Translations under genes and position numbers: made by a program
In this document: one piece after another, positions 21,486 to 30,861 of the stretch
Layout of the letters: the number at the start of each line of letters is the position of its first letter
How positions within the stretch are numbered: the first letter of the stretch is position 1
Notes under the pieces: model-generated
The model's input: the letters and a program-made list of their open reading frames with translations, nothing else
Database searches by the model: none
What the model was told of the DNA's origin: nothing
DNA from: Cantharellus purpuraceus
Taxonomy: Eukaryota > Basidiomycota > Agaricomycetes > Cantharellales > Hydnaceae
Direction of reading: 5' to 3'
Length of the DNA stretch: 43,771 bases
Assembly: GCA_025174535.1 (NCBI GenBank)
Contig: JALBUN010000043.1
Span: 1 to 43,771 of the forward strand

Positions 21486-23540
21486 GGCACTAGTTTTCGC
21501 CTTTGGAATCAATCAACAAGTTTTCAGCCAACGCTCTAAAGTCAATGTCCACGCTCTAAGTCTACGCTCTACGCTCTACATCACAATCCATCATCTCTAC
21601 ACTGAGGTAAAACACCTTGGTTCAACGATCAGATTTCCCTCTGCCACTGAGAGGTTGCTTCTCCTGAAACCAGCTTTCGCGTACCTCCCAACCGGGCTCC
21701 GCATTGTCATCCAGTCACAGAGCACGATCAGCCATCGGGACTGACCTTTAGCTCCCATCCCCATCCAACCACAGAGCACTATCCCACTTCCCTGTTACTT
21801 ACCCCTCGCCCTGATTGATCTTTGGAGTGCTGAACAACTGCGTTACACACCGTCTGTTTGCTAGGACCATTGCGTGCAGGCTTATAGGATCTATTCCTTA
21901 AGCGAACCAACACCGTTCTTGGTTCAATGCCGGTTGAATTTCCGCGACCGCCCCGACACATTCACATCCGATCGGGTGAAGGTCACCTTCACCATGTCCT
22001 ATCTCAAGGGCACCGCACTGGACTACTTTGAGCCAGCACTCATGGACGACTCCGATGACCCGATATGGTCAGAGGACTACTCTGACTTCATCTCTGAACT
22101 TCAGACCAATTTCGGTCCTTACAACCCCAAGGCCAATGCTGAGAACGAACTCGATCGACTTTGGATGAAGGAAAATCACAAAATCGCGAAATACATTGTG
22201 AGTTTCCAGCAGCTAGCTCCAAAAGTCCAATGGGGCGACGCCACACTCCGACGCCAATTTTACATTGGACTCCCATCCTGCATCAAGGACAAGATATCAC
22301 GCATCGGTAAGCCGGATACATTGGTTAACCTCCGCAAACTCACCCAATCCATCAACGCCCGTTATTGGGAACGTCAATCCGAGGTCTCCCATGAAAATTC
22401 AGCTAACAACAAATCGGACAAATCATCAGACAAGACCCCAAAGTCCAACAAGGGGTCCGATAAGAGGACCACCACCAACTCAGGCCAGAAGTCAAACACT
22501 GGTAACGCTGCCGTTTCCAGTTCCGGTCAGAACAATTCCAGTACCAGCAATAACTCCGGAGCTCGCAAGAGTACTCTGGACCTCTCCACCAAGCTGGGGA
22601 AGGATGGAAAACTTACCCAGCAGGAACGCCAGCACCACATGGACAACAACCTCTGTCTGTTCTGCGGAAAGCCTGGCCACCAAGCCAAGGATTGCAACAA
22701 GGCAACCTCATCCGCAGCAAAGGCAAAGGGCCATGCTGCCAATGCCACAATGGACAAGTCTGACGCAAAAGCAATGGACCCAAAAAAATAGCAAGCAGTC
22801 CTATAGCCTCTGTACGGGCTGAGGGCTGCATTGGTACTCCCCGTATGACAAACAAGGTCCACCTGAACACATCCGCTCTTTCCCACTCCGACTTCCTTAC
22901 CCTCCTCATCTACTCCAACTCCATTCCCGATACCGCTATTCAAGCATTAATTGACTCTGGTTCTACTCACTGTTTCCTCAATTCCTCTTTTTCCAATTTA
23001 CATAAACTCCATACATACACCATAACTCCGATATCACTCCAATTATTTGATGGCACTACTAATGCTGTTATTTCACGAGCTATAGATCTGTCTATCCGTT
23101 TTTCTGTTGGAGAAATCCAGAACCTTACATTCTATGTTACTCCGCTTGACTCCAGCTGTTCTGTGGTTCTCGGACATAACTGGCTCACCCGCTACAATCC
23201 ATTGATTGACTGGGCATTGGGCCATATCACATTCCATTCTCCAGTACAGGCTGTGTCATCCCCGACGTCACCAGCAACTTTAGGTGCAAAACTATCTTCT
23301 GCCTCCACTGACTCCGCTCCGATAGATACTCCGTCTGCCCCACTGTTTATATCACTGGTGGATGCTATGGTCTTTTCCAGACTAAGCAAACTGGATGGCT
23401 CTCACACATTCCAGGTCCACCTCTCCAATCCGATATTCCTCACTGCTCGTTCCACCCGATCAACTCCACTGGACCTATCTATGGTTCCTAAGGAGTATCA
23501 TGAGTTTGCTGACGTGTTCAGCAAGTCTAAAGCCAACTCC

Positions 23541-24972
23541 TGTTTTGGAACCCGCAAAATTATGGTGTTAGGGCAAACTCTAAATCACCACAATTCCGTG
23601 AATGAACAGCTGAGAAGAATATCAAACCCTGCTGCAGCACAACTCCAGAAACGATTTAACGTTTGTACTTTGGTTACAATCCTTTGTATTGGTCAATGCA
23701 GACTATACGCAGAAAGGTAATACGTTTCTTAGCAGCAAGAAATGAATAAGACTTCCAGAGTCTAGAGTTCACGGACGCTTAGGGGTCCAGATATTCCAAA
23801 AAGATGGGAATGCACTTAGAGGCTAAAGGAAGTAGGTGGATGAATCCAACCGTCCAACCAGTGGCACTCAGAAGCGGGTAACAGCGATGTGTGAAGTAGT
23901 CTAGCAACTGCTTCACACGAGTTCAAGTTTCTAATGCTCTGCAAAGGCAGTACACACTAGTTACTTAAACAAGAGCACTAATGGCAGGACTATCGACAGA
24001 CAATCTCACCCTGTAGATTTGTAGTCACGTGAGGCAGATACTACACTCACGCCCAAAGCAGGAATATCACTACTTTGAGTGCAATCAAGTACAGTTACAC
24101 AACTGTAAAAGATCCTTGAACTGGTAATCAACAGTTACTGAGATAGAGGATGACACTGTATGTCACTCTAGTCACACTGGTGTGCAGAAGATGGGTAGAA
24201 TATGATGATATGTTCTTCTTTCAGAGGCAGAATGGCCTCCTTATATATTGTATTTACAGGGGCTGACTAATGCTTCTGGAATATTCTACCTATTAATAGA
24301 TGGAAACTACTGGAAGGTTGTGGAAGGTGGAAGAAAGGGGTAGAATATTCCAAGCCAATCACAGGATCTGATCACAGCACTAACACTGATCAGGAGCTGA
24401 ATAATGGTTCTGGAAAGTTCTATCTAATAATAGAAGGAAACAGCTAGAATGTTATGGAAAGGGGTAGAATATTCCAAGGCAATCACCTGATTTGATCACC
24501 CATCAGCTGATCTGATCCCTGAGCTAGGCACTGATCAGGCAAAAAGAAGGGTGTCCACCCTGTTTTCTGCACTGGTTTGGACAGCCATGGATAGCCACAT
24601 GTCATGTGATGATCTGCACGGAAAATAGTGCCCTGAGAGGCTGTGGTTGTTAAGTTAGAGAATATTTATTGATCAGAGACATCTGAGCTTGAATTCAGGC
24701 CAAATGCCTGGTCCAAAAGGGGAGAGGCGGCTGCGCGAAGGTTTGTGGGCGCCTATGGGTCCACAACTGTAGCACAGCAGAAATAAATGATTCTGAGCCG
24801 AGTTCTGCATGGAATATTCCCGAAAAAATATGGAAAAATAGAGAATATTTGAATAAGTCCATTCCAGGTACAAGCATCAAATATATGCTGATATTTAGGA
24901 ATGGAAAAGCAAAGAATAGCACATTGGTGCTGCATAAATGGAATTTGATAGGGAAAAGGTGGTTCCCATACA
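23541..24972 (-). mobile_element. solo LTR-A (1432 bp) with 5-bp target duplication
   Basis: Ends TGTTTTGGAACCCGC and GGTTCCCATACA, flanked by ACTCC at 23536-23540 and 24973-24977. Removing it and one ACTCC restores the Ty3-I frame through SKANSLAEH, which proves the borders. Strand is the direction of the promoter: on the minus strand a TATA-like ATATATAAGGAGG (about 24238-24250) lies mid-LTR. U3 has two heat-shock-like sites (24274-24286, 24408-24420). It carries a conserved hairpin at 23889-23918 and another at 24090-24107. This copy defines the family. Confidence 0.9.
23889..23918. other. conserved inverted repeat in LTR-A
   Basis: GTGTGAAG and CTTCACAC arms separated by a 14-base loop. 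The same structure appears at about 3294-3325, 19046-19075, 42427-42456 and, reversed, 13149-13180. Its maintenance across diverged copies suggests an RNA structure or a dimeric protein site. Confidence 0.6.
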
Positions 24973-25444
24973 ACTCCCTAGCAGAACACCGACCATACAA
25001 TCTCAAGATCAAACTGGATGACAACTCCACCCCTCCGCTTGGCCCTATCTACTCACTATCCCAAAAAGAGCTACTGGCTCTCCGAACATTCATAGATGAG
25101 AACTTGGCCACAGGCTTCATCTGCCCATCCCTATCGCCCCATGGAGCTCCGGTCCTATTTGTCCGCAAAAAGGATGGATCACTCTGTCTATGCGTCAACT
25201 TCCGTGGACTCAACAAGATCACCAAGAAAGACCGATACCGATACCCCACACTGCAGACCTACTCAAAAGTCCTCGAAAGGCTAAAATCTATTCCAAAATA
25301 GATCTCCAACATGCCTACCATCTAGTCCACATCCGAGAAGGCGACAAATGGAAAATGACCTTCCGCACATGCTATGGATCTTTCGAGTGGTGCTCATGCC
25401 CTTTGGACTAACCAATGCTCCGGCCGCCTTCCAGAGGTTCATGA

Positions 25445-25660
25445 ATCCAAATTCCATTTATGCAGCACCAATGTGCTATTCTTTGCGCATATATTTGAAA
25501 TGGAAAAATGACCTTCCGCGGGAATATTCATGCTATGGATCTACAGTTTGGACCCAGTGGTGCTCTCCCCTTTTGGACCAGGCATGCCCTTTGTCTCTGA
25601 CTAAAACCAATGCTCTCAGGGCCGTGCAGATCTTACAGAGGTTCATGAATGATACAGTGC
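25445..25660. other. zipper-like chimera of LTR-A and Ty3-I RT sequence
   Basis: This stretch alternates short pieces of reverse-oriented LTR-A and of the RT segment found just upstream (25345-25444). LTR pieces include CCATTTATGCAGCACC, GGGAATATTC, CTCCCCTTTTGGACCAGG and GTGCAGATC. RT pieces include AATGACCTTCCGC, ATGCTATGGATCT, GTGGTGCTC, ATGCCCTTTG, ACCAATGCT and AGAGGTTCATGAATGA. Both series run in the correct order along their own source. It encodes nothing functional. Confidence 0.75.
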
Positions 25661-26526
25661 CTAGCTCAGGGATCAGATCAGCTGATGGGTGATCAAATCA
25701 GGTGATTGCCTTGGAATATTCTACCCCTTTCCATAACATTCTAGCTGTTTCCTTCTATTATTAGATAGAACTTTCCAGAACCATTATTCAGCTCCTGATC
25801 AGTGTTAGTGCTGTGATCAGATCCTGTGATTGGCTTGGAATATTCTACCCTTTCTTCCACCTTCCACAACCTTCCAGTAGTTTCCATCTATTAATAGGTA
25901 GAATATTCCAGAAGCATTAGTCAGTCCCTGTAAATACAATATATAAGGAGGCCATTCTGCCTCTGAAAGAAGAACATATCATCATATTCTACCCATCTTC
26001 TGCACACCAGTGTGACTAGAGTGACATACAGTGTCATCCTCTATCTCAGTAACTGTTGATTACCAGTTCAAGGATCTTTTACAGTTGTGTAACTGTACTT
26101 GATTGCACTCAAAGTAGTGATATTCCTGCTTTGGGCGTGAGTGTAGTATCTGCCTGACAGGGTGAGATTGTCTGGATAGTCCTGCCATATTTGTTTAAGT
26201 AACAACTGCCTTTGCAGAGCATTAGAAACTTGAACTCATGTGAAAGTTGACACATGAGTGCCAAGATTCATCCACCTTCTTCCTTTAGCCTCTATGTGCA
26301 TTCCCATCTTTTTGGAATATCTGGACCCCTAGACTCTGGAAGTCTTATTCATTTCTTGCTGCTAAGAAACGCGCGCGTATAGTCTGACATTGTAACCAAA
26401 GTACAAGCGTTAAATTGTTTCTGGAGTTGCTGCAGCAGGGTTTGATATTCTTCTCAGCTGTTCATTCACGGAATTGTGGTGATTTAGAGGTTTGCCCTAA
26501 CACCATAATTTTGCGGGTTCCAAAAC
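25661..26526 (+). repeat. LTR-A inverted copy with many small deletions
   Basis: Reverse complement of 23541-24540, ending GCGGGTTCCAAAAC at 26526. It keeps heat-shock-like sites at 25768-25780 and 25901-25913 and the TATA-like ATATATAAGGAGG at about 25938-25950. Between 26140 and 26420 at least eight short blocks are missing compared with the plus-oriented copy, while the retained bases are nearly identical. Confidence 0.75.
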
Positions 26527-27225
26527 TGACACCGATCCTCTCCCTGATGACATTTTGGTATATTTGGATAATGAAGAACATCGGACACATGTCCAAGATG
26601 TACAAAACATCTGCGCTGACAAATGCAAATTTCACAGGAGGCTATATGGCAGGATTGACAATGTCTGATGACAAAATCAAAGCCATACAGGAATGGCTGG
26701 AACCACAGAAAGTCAAGGACGTACAGTCCTTCCTAGGGTTCACCAACTTCTACCGCCGCTTCATTCACGGCTACTCCAATATCACCGTTCCGCTCACCCG
26801 ACTCACTAGGAAGGGTATCCAATGGAATTTCACTGATGAATGTAGACAGAGCTTTCAGACCTTGAAAAAGGCCTTTACTTCTGCTCTGATACTGACTCAT
26901 TGGGTTCCAGACGTTCCTATCCTATTAGAGACCGACGCCTCCAACTATGCACTTGCCATGATCCTGTCCATCATCTCTCCGGATGATGGACAAGTCCATC
27001 CAATCGCTTTTCACTCACATACATTTACACCCCCCGAACTGAACTATGACGTCCATGACAAAGAGCTCCTTGCCATATATGAAGCCTTCCAGATATGGAG
27101 ACACTACCTTGAAGGCCCCTCTGATCTGGTGGACGTCATAACTGACCACAAAAACTTGGAATACTTCTCCACAATGAAACTGCTCACCCGGAGACAAGTC
27201 TGATGGTCCGAATACCCATCTCAGT

Positions 27226-27367
27226 TCAAGAAGAAACTACTTATAAGGAGAACAATAATGGAGTTTGGGGTTGGTGGAGGTGGAGTTGATGGAGAATGGA
27301 GATGAAGGAGATGGAGATCCAGAGATGGAGATCTGGAGATTGGACTTGGTGTTACAGGATGTCACAA
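27226..27367. other. purine-rich stretch after the Ty3-I breakpoint
   Basis: No gene. GGAGATGGAGATCCAGAGATGG-type short repeats (about 27290-27345) follow the point where Ty3-I similarity is lost. This may be the filler at a rearrangement junction. Confidence 0.35.
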
Positions 27368-27524
27368 TTGACCATTACAAGGGATTGTAACCAAAGTACA
27401 AATGTTAAATTGTTTCTGGAGTTGTGCTGCAGTAGGATTTGATATTCTTCTCAGCAGTTTATTTCATAGAATTGTGGTGATTTAGAGTTTGCCCTGACAT
27501 CATAATTTTGTGGATTCCAAAACA
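27368..27524 (+). repeat. LTR-A end fragment
   Basis: Reverse complement of the first 157 bp of LTR-A, ending TGGATTCCAAAACA. It shares unusual variants (GGATTCCAAAACA, TTTATTTCAT) with the copy at 2947, so these two belong to one subgroup. Confidence 0.75.
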
Positions 27525-27708
27525 GGTGGGGCCCATAACCTAACAACTTAGGCAGGTGAAGGCTCAGATAGGGGCTGGAGTTCAGCAGAAAGGGTGTAAA
27601 CTCCAGTAAGTGCCAAAAGAAAGTTTCAGTACCACCCCCACCCACATGAGTCTATGTTGAGGGTGAATTGCTCAGTCTTCATCATATGAACTTTCTAGTG
27701 CATTATAT
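27525..27708. repeat. inverted duplicate of 2777-2946
   Basis: Continues past the LTR-A end with GGTGGGGCCCATAACC and matches the segment before 2947 in reverse orientation, ending at TTCATCATATGAA. It is probably LTR-A element leader sequence. Confidence 0.55.
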
Positions 27709-27991
27709 GTTATTCTTGTTCAATGTACTTAACACTGACATAACCACAGTTGATAGAAGACATCAGCTTGAAATAAGTGCATTTTGACACTTACAATGAG
27801 ATCATGATGATGAGCTGGCAGCAAATTTTTCATTCCTTATTTGAAGTGTGAAATAAAATAAAGTGATGTATCCTTCAAAAAACATTGAATGGTTATACAT
27901 GTGTGAATTTGTACTTAAATACAGAGCTAGTGTGAACCACACTGAATTTTAGTGCAATTTTTTCCTAGTGTCATCCTACCTGCAGGATTGA
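27709..27991. other. AT-rich intergenic region downstream of the F-box gene
   Basis: No gene or repeat is recognised. It lies 3' of the minus-strand F-box gene and so holds its 3' UTR and polyadenylation region; no single signal stands out. Confidence 0.4.
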
Positions 27992-29575
27992 CTATTCCCC
28001 AACTTCATCCCATTCATTGCTCCATACCTCTGGGAAAATGCCCGAAGCATGTTCCAACGTCATGTCGTCGCATTCATCGCAGGACATGAAGTGAATGGCC
28101 CTACTATGCGTACATGCAAAGTGTTTGCGTAGGTCATCGGAAGACTCCACCCCGTCTCCAAGCTTCAGGCATGAAACAATGCCCGGTACCGCTTCTTCCC
28201 AGTCAGCCCGCGTTCGTCGATGAACAAAATCAATAAGACCCGAGGGAATCTTTTTCATTATGATCGCCAGCGTTGTGAGCTGGGGACATACAGAGCTGAG
28301 GTCCCGGTCTCGAGGAGCTAGAACGGTGAGTAAACAGTCTAATGCGGGCGAATCTTCGATAACGAGGGTGTCCAGATGATCCAATTGACGCAACATGGTG
28401 TGGATATCCCGTTCGAAGACTATCTCCGCGCGATATAGGTGTAGATGGGTTAGCTTGACTGTCCCATCTCCACAAATGGCATCGATAGCACCCATCGGAT
28501 CCCAAACCCAGAGCTCAAGTGACTGGAGTGATGGAACATAGAGATGCGAGAGAAATACCCTTGCAGATCCAGGTGTGAAAACACGGAGTGACTTGAGATT
28601 TTGTAAAACGACTGTGGAAGGTGGCACTTGGACTTGTCCTGCGAACTTGCTAACCCAATGTAAAGAGACAAGGTTGGGCAAGGTACTCAGAAGGTGTAAG
28701 GATGAGGGATCACCAAGGAAGCTAATAACAAGATGTCGCACGGTCAACATGGGATGACCTACGAAAGATCGAACGATGCTCCCAGAGTTTTCGAGAGCGA
28801 TTGACTCAAGTTCAGGACAGTGAGAATGTCCTAATTCAGAACCATTGTTGTCAGAGGCGTGTTTGAAGGTCTGCATCATGGGCGCATTGATTGAAAATCC
28901 GTGAGGGAATATTTCTGGCTCCGTCCACTTCCCCTGATCCCGCATGTCAGAAATGAAGGTTCGGGTCCGCCAGAGCTCTCTACGGAGCATTTCAAAAATG
29001 TCGCTTCTCTCAACCACCGCCTTGGGTGTAAGGTAATAAGATCTGCTGCACCAATTACGGGGTCGAACGAAGATGTCTGGAGGGTGCGACTTGGACTTCT
29101 TAAGCAATTTACGAACATCTTCCGAGGTGCCGATCTTCGTGTCAAGTACGAGTCTTGACCAAATCTGAGGATCATCATTCAAAATCATGTGCCATGTGCG
29201 GCAGACGCTCCCAAGCAGTTCCGCAACCTCCTGTGGACGCAATGATTGAAGTTTCGTCCTGGTTGACGTCCGTCTCCGCCTTATGGTTGGAAGTGATGGA
29301 ATGCAGAGATGGAATATTTCCACCAATATTTCTACGGGGAGCTTTCGGATGGGAGCCACGATGGCGTTACCAATGTCGCGCGCCCTGACCAGCCTGTGGC
29401 GGCGAGCTTGAAGAGCCCCGATCTCCTCATCGATTGTTCTGATCACCTCTCGTCGTGTACTGATCCCCACATCTAGTTCTCTGATCGCCTCTTGTCGTTC
29501 CACGTTGCGTAACGCGATAGCGTTGGTTTCCTCTACATTGGGGACACATTGTCGCGAGGATTGAGATATCCTCAT
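27992..29575 (-). CDS. F-box domain protein (527 aa)
   Basis: An uninterrupted single-exon frame with ATG at 29575, directly after an in-frame TGA. Residues about 15-60 form a charged coiled coil (ISTRREVIRTIDEEIGALQ). An F-box-like domain follows, with IRKLPVEILVEIFHLC and later LLGSVCRTWHMI and PQIWSRLVLD (about residues 66-145). The remaining 380 residues contain leucine-rich stretches such as LHLLSTLPNLVSLHW and LYVPSLQSLELWVWD, resembling degenerate LRRs. Proteins of this layout are expanded in mushroom-forming fungi and are expected to bind Skp1 in SCF ubiquitin ligases; the substrate is unknown. Its intact frame contrasts with the decayed DNA to its right and left. A short fragment of its coding sequence lies at 30183-30330. 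Confidence 0.9.
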   Translation of the reverse strand: MRISQSSRQCVPNVEETNAIALRNVERQEAIRELDVGISTRREVIRTIDEEIGALQARRHRLVRARDIGNAIVAPIRKLPVEILVEIFHLCIPSLPTIRRRRTSTRTKLQSLRPQEVAELLGSVCRTWHMILNDDPQIWSRLVLDTKIGTSEDVRKLLKKSKSHPPDIFVRPRNWCSRSYYLTPKAVVERSDIFEMLRRELWRTRTFISDMRDQGKWTEPEIFPHGFSINAPMMQTFKHASDNNGSELGHSHCPELESIALENSGSIVRSFVGHPMLTVRHLVISFLGDPSSLHLLSTLPNLVSLHWVSKFAGQVQVPPSTVVLQNLKSLRVFTPGSARVFLSHLYVPSLQSLELWVWDPMGAIDAICGDGTVKLTHLHLYRAEIVFERDIHTMLRQLDHLDTLVIEDSPALDCLLTVLAPRDRDLSSVCPQLTTLAIIMKKIPSGLIDFVHRRTRADWEEAVPGIVSCLKLGDGVESSDDLRKHFACTHSRAIHFMSCDECDDMTLEHASGIFPEVWSNEWDEVGE

Positions 29576-29850
29576 CCATCAGCGTTTCAGACATATCCCT
29601 CTGCAAAACAAAGAGATGGGTGCTGACGCATCCAGTCCATGGAGGATGAGACTGACCATAAGTTAATCACCTTGCAGTTTGTCCGTCTTCAAGATGAGCT
29701 TTCGACGCCTTGTGGCTCGGTTACGTAATTGCAAGAATTGCCAGAGTGCATGGCGAAACTTGCCCGGGAGGCATAGACTCTTAATTTAGACTTTTCTCTC
29801 ACAAGATGGCTGTTATCTTTGAACTCGTCTATGGCTTGGTGCTCAGAGTT
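29576..29850. other. upstream region of the F-box gene
   Basis: No gene. On the minus strand CCCATCTCTTTGTTTTGCAG just before the start resembles a 3' splice site, so a 5' UTR intron is possible. No clear TATA box was found. Confidence 0.3.
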
Positions 29851-30861
29851 GTTGGACAGAACGAGGCGTCCCTAATGGGATCCACTACGGTCCACAAGGG
29901 CAGTCCGCTGGTTTATTTAATACTTACTATGTAGTTTAGTACCTCAGTCTTTCTGTTTCACAAGACTGAGGTAAATATCCCTATGTTCTATTTCTTCAGT
30001 AGCCGACAATCCTTGTAGTTGTTTACTATAGGTTTGTCGGAATATAGTCTTTCTGTTTCACAAGACTGAGTTGTTTACTGTAAGAGTAAGTATTTGACCC
30101 CACACGATTATATGACTTGTTCTCGATAGTTTTCACGTGGCCCCACCGTTTACTAGGTACACTGTGCTACTCAACATCGGATAGGATCGATGCCATCGAT
30201 GCCATTTGTGGAGATGGCACCGTCAAGCTAACCCTGCTACACCTATTTGGCGGGAAGCTTATGCGGCGCTATTCACCACCTTGTCGCAATTTCGCTGTGA
30301 TTTCGATCGCACGCTCCGTCTAATTGAAGTTCTTTATCTTCTATATACGTCAGTGGATAGTTGTGTGATGATGGAGGTCTTCAGTATGGATTCAGATGCC
30401 ATCAAGTATGGGCACGCGGTCTGATAGATTAGCACACATTTACCTCGAACTCCCCTTAGGTTCGGACGCTCCGTCAAGTGAACAAAGGCTGGCGTCGTCC
30501 GAAGAAGCGCACGCAACCACAGTGTAATTTCAGGCTGTTTGAACACCTCACGAAACTCTCGCGTGATGCAGCATAATCTAACCGCGGTGATACATAGTTC
30601 TCCCGACTCGCTAAGATCTGTCTATTAGAAGTTAACGCAGCGAAAGCTAGTATAGACTACATAGTTTGTCAGCTACTTGTCAAACATAAGATAAAACCTC
30701 AGTCTCGTGCAAACGAGTGACTGAGGCACTAAACTACAAGAAACAAAACCTTATATATTTTCAGTAATACGCCCCTATCAGCGACTTGGTCAACGAAGGT
30801 CCGTAGTCACACTTGTGGGCCGTAGTGGATCCCAAGGGACGCCTCGTTCTGTTCAACACTG
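29851..30861. repeat. diverged inverted repeat enclosing an F-box fragment
   Basis: The left arm 29851-30010 and right arm 30666-30861 share, in reverse orientation, GAACGAGGCGTCCC, GGGATCCACTACGG, TAGTTTAGT next to CCTCAGTC..GACTGAGG, and AGTAGC(C/T)GACAA. Each arm also has its own hairpin CCTCAGTC/GACTGAGG (29942-29971; 30697-30726), and a third half copy is at 30043-30070. The arms enclose about 650 bp. This could be a TIR element that captured gene sequence or an inverted duplication. No target duplication was identified. Confidence 0.55.
30183..30330 (+). pseudogene. F-box gene fragment inside the inverted repeat
   Basis: The plus strand encodes DAIDAICGDGTVKLTLLHL, matching AIDAICGDGTVKLTHLHLY of the neighbouring F-box gene (about 28440-28500, minus strand). 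Similarity falls off within 40-50 codons. Upstream and downstream sequence does not continue the gene, so this is an isolated, inverted fragment. Confidence 0.7.

Larger units (their letters stand above)
19923..21905 (+). mobile_element. unclassified 2-kb insertion within Ty3-I gag
   Basis: Foreign to gag on both sides: gag reads up to AAAGCTCC (19922) and resumes at TTCTTGGTTC (21906). It contains a TATA-like TTTTAAATAG at about 20009-20018, a TIR-B insertion in what would be the 5' leader, a 144-codon ORF, a second TATA-like TATATAAAAG (21476-21485), short ACGCTCTA repeats (21531-21580) and GC-richer sequence up to the border. No target duplication or long terminal repeats were found. It could be a solo LTR plus flank, a LARD-like element, or two insertions. 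Confidence 0.5.
19662..22791 (+). pseudogene. Ty3-I gag, split by a 2-kb insertion
   Basis: The N-terminal part runs from ATG 19662 (MPRSTANSKRTQTIK) to EPDPFNGSDP, then TGA (19914-19916, CGA to TGA) and KLQ. The gag fold resumes at about 21906 with FLVQCRLNFRDRPDTFTS, LKGTALDYFEPAL and YIVSFQQLAPKVQWGD. A Ser/Asn/Lys-rich linker follows, then a zinc knuckle LCLFCGKPGHQAKDC near 22650-22690. The frame ends at TAG 22789-22791. Gag would package element RNA. The inserted DNA (19923-21905) separates the two halves. Confidence 0.85.
22845..27225 (+). pseudogene. Ty3-I pol (protease, RT, RNase H), twice interrupted
   Basis: Protease: ALIDSGSTHCFLN (about 22945-22985), with the catalytic DSG intact. 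The linker carries VVLGHNWLTRYNPLIDW. RT begins MVPKEYHEFADVFSKSKANS, breaks at 23540 for a solo LTR, resumes at 24973 ([15 protein letters not shown], then [32 protein letters not shown]) and breaks again at 25444. The piece from 26527 holds DDILVYLDNEEHRTHVQ and the RT thumb VQSFLGFTNFYRRFIHGYS. RNase H has LLETDASNYALAMIL, DKELLAIYEAF and ITDHKNLEYF. TGA at 27201-27203 fits CGA to TGA. Integrase and the 3' LTR are missing; similarity stops near 27225. Confidence 0.9.

Noticed and set aside
27451..27645. Small conserved ORF shared with 2811-3020 (EFTPFLLNSSPYLSLHLPKL)
   Set aside because: The similarity is at DNA level over a duplicated LTR-flanking segment, and the frame runs into the LTR end; no sign of selection on protein.
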